A stretch of DNA of 64,000 nucleotides from Panicum virgatum (Eukaryota; Streptophyta; Magnoliopsida; Poales; Poaceae). The notes beneath the pieces were generated by a model. The model made no database searches. It saw only the letters and a program-made list of their open reading frames with translations, and was not told the DNA's origin. A program made the translations under genes and the position numbers. This document shows positions 20,971-31,074 of the stretch, one piece after another. The stretch covers positions 38,704,118-38,768,117 of the forward strand of contig NC_053149.1 of assembly GCF_016808335.1 (NCBI RefSeq), given 5' to 3'. The stretch's first letter is position 1, and the number at the start of each line of letters is the position of its first letter.

Positions 20971-22490
20971 AGACTTTGCTCGTCCCGAGCAAAAGGAGTC
21001 GATATAGATTCCTGAGGATCAAGCAAAGTCTGGGGTTCACGAACGCAGGTATGCATAAGAATTATTTTAGAGCTTTCCTTTCATACCTCGGATTCCGGGT
21101 GGCTAACACCTTCATGTTCACCTATTGATCTCCAGAATAATTCGATGAAGATTATGACTAGCTCTTGTTTCGCAATACTTGGAAGACTTTTGTTTTTAAA
21201 TAAATCCAAGGCATACTCTCTTTGCTCAAGTCACTCATTCACTCAATTTTGTTCACACTTCACTAATCCTCCCAAAATTTGCTTTGCAAAAGAGTATGTG
21301 GAGCTAAGTGAAGGATGTTGCATATCCATAACATTTATATTGCAAGATCAAACCTAGTGTCTCATAGCAATCTAGATGCTCATCTTATGGATCAAATGCA
21401 AGTGAGGAATGAGGATATAATCTCATGGTGGTTTTATGTTGAGCACTATACACCTCCCCCTTCTTCTTCTCTTTTTTTTTGAGACAAGGCATGAATGTTG
21501 TTCACCCTTTTCTTTCTTTTCAGGGGGGTGTAGCACTGTTTTGCAACCACATTTCATGGATTCGCGATGATGGACGTGTACGTGAATGATCCAAGAAGAT
21601 AAATCAATCTAAACTCCTTTGGAGGCACAAAACTTGAGCAAGCTCACAATGCATAGGATAGCTATGTGTCTGGATTTCAAAAGCATGGCTCTGGAATGGG
21701 TACTGGTAAAGTTGAGCATATGAGTTTTGCTAGGTTTTATATTTTCAAATTGAAAACTTCCAAGACCTTGAGTCAAGAGCTAACATAACTTCATGTCATT
21801 ATATCACAAAAAGCAATAAGCAAGCAATCAAGTGATCCTAAACATGAGTTCCGAAGGCATTTCGGTACTTGCGTAAGAAATAAACCTTAGCATACCGTGG
21901 TTGTGAAATAGATTTCAATTCTTCCTAGTCATTTCATTCAAGTATTTTATTTGATTTTAGTTGGAAAAATTTTGAATAAAACTGCATGAAACCAGGAAGG
22001 AAAAGGGAGTAGAAGTGGCAAACTGTGAGCACGCGAAGGGGGGCAGGGGATGGCCGACAGATGGGGCCGGCCGACCTAGGAGAGGCCGGCCGGCCTTGGC
22101 CTGTGGCCATTCTCGGTGACCCTTTTGCACAAGTTCAGGCTCGGTCTGTTCTACTCCAGTGAGGGTGTTTTGGTGAATTTCCGAGAATCTCAGGCCGGCC
22201 GGCCTGGTATAAGCCATCTGGCTTGCTTTTTCTCTGGAATTCGTCCGAATTTTTCTGGCATCTTGTGTTCACCTTCCTCATTTGATTTTGCTGCGTAATA
22301 GTGAAATGTGATAGCAGGGGGTGTGGTTGGCACACACATGTGCAGCAACCACATAAACCTTTAAGAGGAAAGAACTTGAGACTTTATTTTATTCAAAAGG
22401 GAAAAGGGGGTGCTGTTGATTACAAAGTAAATAAATGAAGGAAATAAAGGAAATTAAAAGCACCCAAACTAAAACTAATCTAAACCTACA
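20971..22490. other. Non-coding 3' region of the Athila-like element
   Basis: About 1.5 kb between the extra ORF and the polypurine tract. No convincing frame. Two GGCCGGCC-rich palindromic phrases (about 22065-22100 and 22192-22206) match the wording in the LTR. Confidence 0.6.
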
Positions 22491-22491
22491 C

Positions 22492-23312
22492 CTACTTGGG
22501 ATCCAGGGATCTATAGAGATCCTCGTTCCCGGTCGCCTTCGCAAGGCGTTTGATCTTTGAATAGACTGCCTTGCGAAGGGTATCCACCCTATCCCCCAAC
22601 TCCATCCTATCTATCTCCGTCTCGGCTACGCGCTCGTCCATGTTATTGAGGCGTAGTCGGAGAGCAGCAAGCTGCTCACGGAGCGAAGCGACATCGTTGG
22701 GCTCCTTTTCATCCTCCTCCTCGTCGTCGGAGTTGGTGTAGGCGTGGACCTCGATCGGTCCACGGATCGGTGGTGGCCGGATGTAGCGATGCACCGAACT
22801 CGGCGGAAGATCCATGCTGGTACGATCCAGCGGAGGGGTGAGTACCTTCCTCCTGCCGACCTTTGCCCCGGTCACGAGGTGGCGTGGAGGGCTAGGGCTA
22901 GCGGGAGTGTACTCCGGGGAGTACGTGGACAAGTCCTGCTGCACCATCTATAGTGCAGCGACCTGAGCGACATGTGCCCCTCCCGATGACGTCCCCGCGC
23001 ACTTTGTCACGACATTCCTAGGGGAAAGAACCCCTGTGGTAGGTCGCGTTGGACTGTGCGTGCGGGAGCGCACAAGGGCCCTCGACACCGGGCCCTGGAC
23101 TGAGCTCTCCACCGAACCGGGAGACTGGCAGCCTGGGCCTGGCGCACCTGGCCAGCCGGCGGCGATGGCGAAAATGCAGCGATCTCCACTGGCTCCAAAA
23201 TCCTGACGCTGCTCGATGAAGCCCTAGTTTGGTTGGATTTGGAAGGTGCTTTGGGAGTGGGTGTGTCCATGGTTTCGGATTTGGGAGTTTTAGGAGAGGT
23301 TTGCGAGGCCAT
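22492..23312 (-). pseudogene. Extra ORF downstream of Athila-like pol (env position)
   Basis: Two minus-strand frames, 23312-23007 (starts MASQTSPKTPKSETMDTP) and 22947-22492 (starts MVQQDLSTYSPEYTPASP), appear to be one gene broken by a frameshift and a TAG at 22948-22950. The product is Ser/Pro/Thr-rich, then acidic (SDDEEEDEKEP), then a heptad-rich coiled coil with LREQLAALRLRLNNMDERV. It has no signal peptide or membrane segment. Athila-type elements often have an ORF in this position, historically called env-like; this one looks instead like a DNA/RNA-associated or structural protein. Function unknown. Confidence 0.6.
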
Positions 23313-23688
23313 GGTGGTGATCTCGGAGAAAGGAATTAAGTTCGGGATGAGATCTGGTGAATGGCTGTGAACTGAGGAAGAAAGGGAAGCCTTTCGGTTT
23401 AAATCATCTCATCGAGCTCCAAACACCTAGGATCATGAAGTTTGAACCACGGGGGACGTTGCACGAAACGCTGAGGCCGAACGGCCACGGAGCCAGGCCG
23501 GCCGGCCTAGGGTAGGCCGGTCGGCCCCACCTAGCCAGGTGTGGGCCCCCGTCTTCTGGAGGCTTCTCTGAATCCTTTCCTTTCTCGGGTATTTAGGTGG
23601 TTTGGTTCAGATATGGAAAGAAAGAAATAGAAAGAGAAATCTAACCTAAGATAGGGCACGTTTTAGGTACGGCGACGACCGTAGATGA

Positions 23689-24654
23689 TTATTCTATCTC
23701 GGTAAGCTCGTAGACATCTACTTCTTCGAGCTCGGGAATTTCGGGCTTGAGGAATATTTTCAATCTCTGGCCATTGGCCTTGAAAACATTCCCGTCATCA
23801 TCCTGGAGGGTTATAACGCCGTGGTCAGCGGCGTTCAACACTAAGAAGGGGCCTTCCCACTTGCTTCTATGTTTACATGACCAAACAGGCAAACACTGGA
23901 GTTGAAAAGGAGTACCTTATCTCCCGCTTTGAACTGTTTGATCTTGATATGCTTATCATGCCATCTATTTGTTCACTCTTTATAGAGTTTAGAGCTGTGG
24001 TAGGCCTTCTCCCTCCATTCATCCAATTCAGCCAATTGGATTTGTCGCTTGATTCTGGCTGATTGGGGATCCATATTCCACCTCTTAATAGCCCAATGGG
24101 ACTTATACTCGAGTTCAATTGGCAAATGGCAAGTCTTGCCATAGACTAGTTGATACGGTGTCATATCGATCGGCGTTTTCTAAGCCGTTCTATAAGCCCA
24201 TAGTGCCTCGGGTAGTTTGCTTTTCTAGCCCTTCCCCTTGGCATTGACCGTCTTTTGCTTAATTTGCTTATTGGACGTCTCTGCCTGACCACTTGTTTGG
24301 GGATGGTATGGTGTTGCAACCCGGTGGTCTACTCCTAGCTCGCTGAGGCACTTCCTGAAGGTTCTATCGATGAAGTGTTAGCCTCCATCGCTGATCACGA
24401 CTCTTGGAACTCCAAAGCGAGGAAATATGATTTCCTGGAACATTTTTTGGGAGCTCCTTGAATCGTCCGTAACACAAGGAAGTGCTTCGACCCATTTGGA
24501 CACATAATCCACAGGCACCAAGATGTATTCGCATTGTTCCAACATTGGGAAGGGACCCATGAAGTCGACTCCCCAAACATCGAAGATATCTACCTGAAGA
24601 TTGCTCTTCAGGGGCATTATGTCTCGGGAATTGATATTCCCGTATTTTTGGCAT
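23689..24654 (-). pseudogene. Athila-like integrase core and C-terminus
   Basis: Immediately after the solo LTR the frame resumes with the second half of the H2C2 finger and then VDIFDVWGVDFMGPFP, whose Asp is the first catalytic residue, and later the second catalytic Asp in VVISDGG (24378-24400). The third acidic residue lies in SGQAE near 24290. C-terminal DNA-binding wording (KAYHSSKLYKE, FKAGDKVLL) follows. Stops occur after ISDGG (TAA at 24378-24380), near 24230, near 24180 and near 23973. The enzyme would have inserted the cDNA; it is dead. Confidence 0.85.
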
Positions 24655-24659
24655 CTTGG
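24655..24659. repeat. Solo LTR target-site duplication, left
   Basis: CTTGG on the plus strand (CCAAG on the minus strand), matching 28065-28069. Confidence 0.9.
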
Positions 24660-27600
24660 TGAAGCGTCCCCTCATAAGAGAAGACTTAAAAGTGATACAA
24701 TATTAGTCCCAGGAGGCTGATAACACTTTTATTACATCAGATGGTACATCACCATACAACTCTAAGCGGAAGTGGGCAGTGAAGCGCCACTATCGCGAGG
24801 ATAACAACTAACACCCACACGACGACATTAACTACGAACAGGGGGTCATCAGAGTCTTGCGCCATACGGAACTCCTGCGGGTGACCCCTAAACCACAGGC
24901 AAGGTTGGGTGCAGGACGGACTCCTACTCAACGTCTTCGGGAATGAAGTCGGGATCTTCCTCTATAAAAATTAAGAATGGGGTGAGTACAAATGTACTCA
25001 GCAAGTCCAACCACACCCACGGAGGGGGTATAAACAGAATATAATGCACAGGGTATATCAAGGATAAGGTTAGGGTTTACTTTGCGGAAAGCTAATTTTT
25101 ATGCAAGGGTTCATTTGAAAGAAAGGATTCTCAAAGCAAGTTTTCTTGTATCGAGTAACACGTAGAGTTGATCCACACAGGATCCAAGTTTTAAGTTGCT
25201 ACCGGACTCCTCATCCGCCGTAGCACACGGCACAACTGTTGGACAATTTTTCCCAAAACAACTCATGCCAACACGTCCATTCCCAGAAGAAACACTAGTT
25301 ATGTGACCACACCGTAACTCGCCCAGTACCGTGGGCACGGCTATTCGAATAGATTCTTAACTCTGTAGAGGTGTGCAACTTTACCCACAAGTGGGGTACC
25401 ACAGCACGATCACCTTAGTGTCGGTGCAGATCCCAACAAAGCCATTACCCACCTTAGCTAGACCTGACTAGCCATCATAGGATCCACCAAGGGGTTATTG
25501 ACCTATCACAGAGGTTTAACCGGGGCATGAGTCACACAGAGCTTATCCCTTCTCCTTGATCACCCGTTGCTCTCAGCTCTCCTGATGGCTATCAGACTAA
25601 CTAGTGGGGTTTATGCTAAGCCGTTGCCTATACAACGGTCGAGTGGTTTGCATGATAGTGGAGTTAGCTGAGATGACACACCAACTCAGTCCTTAGTTGT
25701 GACAAGATGGATATCTCTCTTCCTTGCTCAACCACACAGGCACGAGCACACCATCTGGCAATTCACACAGAAGTGTCATCCATCCCGTCTAAACTCATCT
25801 TTCAAAAATTCCATGTTTTCCCTTCCCACATACACTCACACATTTTCTTTATAAAACAAGTTGTATCGTGTTTAAGGTCCTAAGCGTTCTAGCAGCGATT
25901 AACGTCCAAACAAAACACATTCAGACATTAATCTAGGTGGTCAAGGAATGGATATAACAAATCAAGGGGTGGCTATCCAACCATGTTTTCAACAGTCAAA
26001 ACATATGCAATTTTGTAAAACAGGCCAATAGGTTGTGTTTATAAAAACTAGGACAAAACATGCATCAAAGGGCGGGATTGAACTTGCCGTTCTCAAATCC
26101 TTCCAGGAAGTCCTGGTCGAGGTACTGTCCTTTGGGTTCGGGATCGTGGAACTGGTCCTCGTTCGCTTGCTCGCAGTACTGCTCGTCGACGGGTTCTCCC
26201 TCGTTCACACCGTGATCTACGCCGCATACAAACAAACACACAATCAAGAAAAAGAAATAAAAGCTTTATCGCTGAGCTCGAATCGGAAACAATTAAGATA
26301 TGAGGATAGGGATACTATTTTTGGGCAGTTTCCTAATGGCATGGCCAGAACTATGTTAGGAATGGTGTGGTAAAGTTTCAGGTCGACCGGAGATTGTTTG
26401 GCACATTAAATGATAAGTTAACCGGGTGTTTAGGGTCTAAACAAAGGTCCAGGGACTTATTTGTAATTAGTGAAAGGACCTGATTGGAATTTTGGAGAGT
26501 GTTTGGGTCATCCCAGAAAATGGTAAGGGTCTATTTATAAATGTGTTATATAGTGGAAGGGTCTGTTTTGAAATATAATAAAGGGGAGGGTTTCTTTTGT
26601 AAAAGGGTTAGAAAGGTGGAAGGGCTCTTAAGGAAATAATGAGAAGGGGAGGGGCTTTTGGGCAAAAAGCCCTTTCTTCTCCCTTCCCCCTTCCCGCAGA
26701 GCAGAGGAGGCGCGCCTGGGCGCCGACGGCGGTCCTTGCCAGTGGCCCAGGGCACGGCGACGGCCGGGGCCATGGGGGAAAGAGAGAGGGGGGGCTCATG
26801 GGGTCGATTCCCCCCCTCGATTTCGGGGAAGAAGGCCCGCAGGGTGGGAATCCACGGCGGTGGGCGGCAGCAGGCGGCGGCAGCTGTGGTGGCACCGCTG
26901 CATAGCTCGACGGCGGCCAAGGAGAGGGAGAGTGAGAGGGAGCCACCAGGACCCTGTGCTCTACCTTGGATCGGGCTAGGATGTAGCGGGATGGGCTATC
27001 CACGGGAGCCGGCGGCGGCGAGCCGAGGAGCTCGTGGCGGCGGTGCTGCGGAGCTAGGGAGGAGACGTGCGGAGGCTGGGGTGGCCGTGGTGGTGGGGAA
27101 GCGGCGTGGGGGCCTCTTTATAAGCCGAGCAAGGCGGTGGGGAGGGCGATAGAGCGGTGGCCGCGGTGTGGTCGGCCGGCGAGCTTCGTGGATGCCATTA
27201 ATGGCGTTTGGCTGCTTGCGAGCGTCGCGGAGTGGCGCACGGGCGGCGAGGCTAGCTCAGGATGACAAGATGGCATGGTCAGGCGCGCGTGGGGGAGGGC
27301 CGGCCGCTGTGCGTGAGCAGTGCGGCTCGGCGGCGAGGCGGGGCTCCGTACCTGGCTCTGTCTCTCGGCGGCGGCGTCAGCGGCGAGGCGGCACAGGAAG
27401 GCGGTGGCGGTCGACGGGCGGCGCGGCGAGGCTCGAGGGCGCGTGGAACGCGTGACGCACGTGGGCGGTGCATGGGAAGGCAATCGTGGTGGTGTGCGCG
27501 GCTCGGCGTGCCGAACGCGGCGAGCGCGTACGCGCGGCAGCGGCTCGCGCGGCGCGAGCGGAGGGAGGCAGCGGCGGTGCGCGCGCGCACGCGTGCGCAC

Positions 27601-28064
27601 GGCCCAGGGAGGTGCTTGTCGCGGCGGGGTGCGTGGGCCAGGGGAGGCGTGTGCATGTGGGCAGGAAGCCGGGGCCGGCATGCGCAGGCCGAGAAGAGAG
27701 GGAGGGAGGGGAGAGAAGGAAGGAGGGAAAAGAAAAGAAAAGGGAAAAGGAAAAAGAAAATAGGAAAAAGGAAAAGAAAAATGGAGAAAAAAGAAAAAGG
27801 GGGGAGAGAGAGATTCGCTCGGCGGTTTTCGCGGCGGCGTCCGCGGCCGGTCGCGCATGCGCGCCGGTCGGGCGTGATGCGACGGTCGGCGCGACGCGTG
27901 GAATAGGAAAAAGCAAGGGATAAGACAGCGATTGATCTCGGGTGTCGGGGCGGAGATCTGATGGGACAGGTTTTGGGGAAAAAGGGCTCAGGAAGGTTTT
28001 GAGCTCAACAATGAAAAATATTTTAGCGCGTGATTTAATTTTGGTGAATTTTCGGGATGTTACA
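24660..28064 (-). mobile_element. Solo LTR (3.4 kb, Tekay/Del-like) inserted in the Athila-like integrase
   Basis: Termini are TGTAACATCC at the start and GACGCTTCA at the end on the minus strand (TG...CA), flanked by a perfect 5 bp duplication CCAAG on the minus strand (24655-24659 and 28065-28069). Removing the insert and one duplication restores the integrase zinc-finger reading frame exactly. There is no gag, pol, primer site or polypurine tract inside. The phrase TACTCAGCAAG (about 24995) and the GC-rich block resemble the Tekay LTRs at 33598-46986. Unequal recombination between two LTRs is the usual origin. A TRIM/LARD-type non-autonomous element is less likely but not excluded. Confidence 0.88.
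26640..27900. repeat. GC-rich block of the solo LTR with a polypurine stretch
   Basis: Strong GC enrichment with overlapping frames on both strands (up to about 246 codons) rich in Ala, Arg, Pro and Gly. At 27690-27812 the plus strand is almost pure purine (GGGAGGGAGG..., then AAAAGAAAAG...). I see no gene here, and the frame that appears to extend integrase into this block is accidental. Confidence 0.75.
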
Positions 28065-28069
28065 CTTGG
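28065..28069. repeat. Solo LTR target-site duplication, right
   Basis: CTTGG on the plus strand, matching 24655-24659. Confidence 0.9.
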
Positions 28070-29188
28070 GCATCGCCGCACGAATTCTTTTGCGTCTTCA
28101 TACATGTTTGGCCAAAAGAATCCACTTTGACATACTTTTGCATGGGTCCGGAAGGCTCCGTAATGTCCTCCATAAGGTGAGGAGTGGCAATGCTCTAGAA
28201 TCTTGCGGGACTCACACAATGGGATACAACGGCGGAGTAAACTGTCTGCACAGACTTTGAACAGATATGGGTCATCCCATAAATGGAATCTGCTGAGGTG
28301 AATCAATTTCTTCTTATCTTCTCCCGGAGGTATGTATCCAGTCACCATAAAGTTCACTAGATTTGCGTACCATGGACTGGATGAGGTGACCTTCAGGAGA
28401 GTGTCATCTCTCAAATAATCATTGATTGGGAGGTCCGATCCTTGTATTTGCATCCTTGAGAGATGGTCTGCCATACAATTATCTGCTCCTTTCTTGTCTC
28501 TTATTTCCAGATCAAATTCTTGTAGGAGCAGAATCCAACGGATAAGTCGTGGCTTAGCATCCTTCTTGGTCAGAAGGTACTTTAGTGCTGCGTGGTCCGT
28601 ATACACAATCACCTTAGCACCGATCAAGTAGGATCTGAACTTGTCCATGGCGAATACTACCGCTAGGAGTTCCTTTTCCGTTGTGTTGTAGTTGAGTTGA
28701 GGTCCGGTCAATGTCTTACTCGCGTAGGATATAGCATAGTGTTGCCTATCTCTACATTGACCTAGCACTGCGCCTATAGCGTAGTCGCTTGCATCGCACA
28801 TGATCTCGAAAGAAAGTTTCCAATCAGGAGGCTGAATGATGGGTGCAGATACGAGTGCCTTCTCGAGGGTATAGAAGGCCACGAGGCATACCTCGTCAAA
28901 GTTGAACGGGGCGTCCTTTGCCAGCAGGTTGGTCAAGGGTCTGGCTATACGGGAGAAATCCTTAATGAATCTCCTGTAGAAACCAGCATGACCCAAGAAA
29001 CTCCTGACTCCCTTTACATTAGTCGGGGGTGGCAACTGTTCGATAACATCGATCTTTGCCCGATCCACTTCTATCCCTCGCTCAGACACTCTATGTCCGA
29101 GAACAATTCCCTCTCTGACCATAAAGTGACACTTTTCCCAGTTGAGAACTAGGTGTGTCTCTTGGCACCTCTTGAGAACCTTTTCCAA
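28070..29188 (-). pseudogene. Athila-like RNase H and integrase zinc finger
   Basis: Continuous minus-strand reading: RT thumb ([13 protein letters not shown]), RNase H with the first catalytic Asp in [17 protein letters not shown], further motifs [15 protein letters not shown] and [12 protein letters not shown], and then the integrase H2C2 start ([14 protein letters not shown]...RRC). The zinc finger is cut by the solo LTR after RRCP. A TGA at 29198-29200 separates this part from RT. Confidence 0.9.
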
Positions 29189-29197
29189 GTTCTCAAG

Positions 29198-30457
29198 TCA
29201 TTGAGTGAAGTCATTGCCATAGACGGAAAAGTCAGCCATGAACACTTCCATAATGTGCTCAATTAGGTCCGAGAAGATTGCCATCATGCACCTTTGGAAT
29301 GATGCTGGTGCGTTACATAGACCGAAAGACATTTGCCAATAAGCGAACGTACCATAGGAGCAGGTGAAGGTAGTTTTGCTCTGATCATCAGGATGGATAG
29401 GAATCTGATGATAACCAGAGTATCCGTCGAGGTAGCAAAAGTACGAGTGCTTTGCCAACCGTTCAAGCATCTCGTCGATGAAGGGAAGAGGGAAGTGATC
29501 TTTCCGGGTTGCTTTGTTAAGCATCCGATAATCGATACACATTCTCCATCCGGTCACTGTCCATTGAGGTATGAGCTCGTTCCTCTCATTACGGACTACC
29601 ATCATGCCTCCCTTCTTTGGGACCACATGGACTGGGCTGACCCACTCGCTGTCTTGTACGGGGTATATGATGCCCGCGTGCAGCAACTTGAGCACCTCTT
29701 TCTTTACTACCTCCCTCATCGCATCGTTAAGCCGCCGTTGATGTTCTCGTGACGGCTTATGTTCTGGCTCCATTGGGATGCGATGGGTGAATAGATTGGG
29801 GCTGATCCCCTTGATGTCTTGGAGAGAATATCCGATGACGAACCGATATTTCTCTAAGACTGCAACGAGCCACCGAGTTTCACTCTCTGTCAGCTTGTCA
29901 CTGATGACAACTGGCATGGCTCTGTTGTCGTGGAGGAATGCATACTTCAAGCCAAGGGGCAGCGGCTTCAGCTCAGGTAGAGGAGGTTGCGGAATCTCCT
30001 CTCCGTTAAGCTTACTTTTGCCGGCCGAATCTGTTTCCTGTGCGAAGTGTGAGATATCTTCCTCAATAATGGGCTGAGTTAGCTCTTCTTGGCTGATGTT
30101 CGCTGCATCCTCCAATGGGTCTTGCTCTGGTCTATCCTCTGCAATGGTGTTGCATGAGCGAACTAGACTGACCGGGACTTTCTCTTTGCCAACCTTTACC
30201 TCGAGCATTGCTCGGTCTCCATTTGGGTTGACAAGGGGCTCTATTGGCTGACCAATCAAGACAAACTCTTCACCTTCCAGGACATCGAAGATGTGGAAGT
30301 CCAGGAAAACTTTGTTACGTCCCATCTTTAGGGACATAGCATGGAGAATTCCCTGACTTTCCATCATCTGGCCGTCGATCCACTTCAGGTGCTTACGCGA
30401 GAAGGTTAGGGGCTCAGATGAAATGTGATCTGCCAAGGTTTTGGACATCACGTTCAC
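29198..30457 (-). pseudogene. Athila-like protease region and RT, catalytic Asp lost
   Basis: Residues about 1-90 contain the retropepsin-like region (NVMSKTLADHI...LDFHIFDVLEG). RT starts near residue 230 with SPNLFTHRIPMEPEHKPS, then WRMCIDYRMLNKATRKDHFPLPFIDEML, DGYSGYHQIPI and GLCNAPASFQRCM, all typical of the Athila lineage. The catalytic box, normally [FY]-x-D-D, reads FMADFSVYG: the first of the two aspartates is Ala. The frame ends in TGA within what should be a continuous polyprotein, and TAA at 30482-30484 separates it from gag. RT activity is not expected. Confidence 0.92.
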
Positions 30458-30481
30458 CCCGACCTTCGGGTCGTAAAAAGT

Positions 30482-31072
30482 TTATTGTGGTCTAGTGTCC
30501 CCAATAGTGTAGAGGAGCACTCTAGGATCACAGTAGATCTGAATGATGCTACTGGTAGCCTCGGCTTTATCTGTCCATTCCTTACTTATAATCGTAGAAA
30601 GACCCTCTATCTGCGATGATACTTCGGGAAAGAACGCCTCAGATCTTGAGCAAATGCACTTGTGTTCCTTCGGCATGCTTGCAGCATTGCCGAGTTCCAG
30701 ATACTCTTCCTCTGTGAAGAGGTCGGGTACGAACATAGGCAAATCTTCGATGAAGGTCTCATGATCTGGGGACTTTGGTGGCTCGGTTATTTCCTCTATG
30801 TGTGGTGGAGGTGGAGAGGATGTGGCTGAGAGGATTCGAAGTTGCTGTGTCTCACTGGGCTACTCTATCGGCTCTGGTGGATCGTCATAGATATCGGTGT
30901 AGTCAGTGCTGTTCAGAACCTTCTCCAAGAGAGTTCTGACTTCAGCTACTGTCCTGTACAAGACGGATCTCTCGGAAGCCACATTCATGAAATGTGCACT
31001 TTCCGGTTTAAGGCCATAGAAGAAGTGTTGCATAAGTATTTCCCAGATACTTATTCCAAAAATGGGAGTCAT
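30482..31072 (-). pseudogene. C-terminal gag fragment of the Athila-like element
   Basis: Frame 31072-30860 reads MQHFFYGLKPESAHFMN and TVAEVRTLLEKVLNSTDYTD, the C-terminal half of the capsid-like gag domain in grass Athila-type elements. Frame 30742-30482 continues toward protease. The N-terminal gag, leader and 5' LTR are absent. The junction with LINE sequence lies at about 31075. Confidence 0.75.
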
Positions 31073-31074
31073 AT

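Noticed and set aside
22492..23312. Retroviral-type envelope protein
   Set aside because: Position fits an env-like ORF, but there is no signal peptide, membrane segment or cleavage motif; the product is a charged coiled coil.
27118..27858. 246-codon minus-strand frame with a phenylalanine-rich start
   Set aside because: The Phe run is the polypyrimidine side of a purine tract within a solo LTR; the rest is Pro/Arg/Ala composition.
27377..28064. Apparent C-terminal extension of the Athila-like RNase H/integrase frame
   Set aside because: The frame happens to stay open into the inserted solo LTR; the true integrase continues at 24654.
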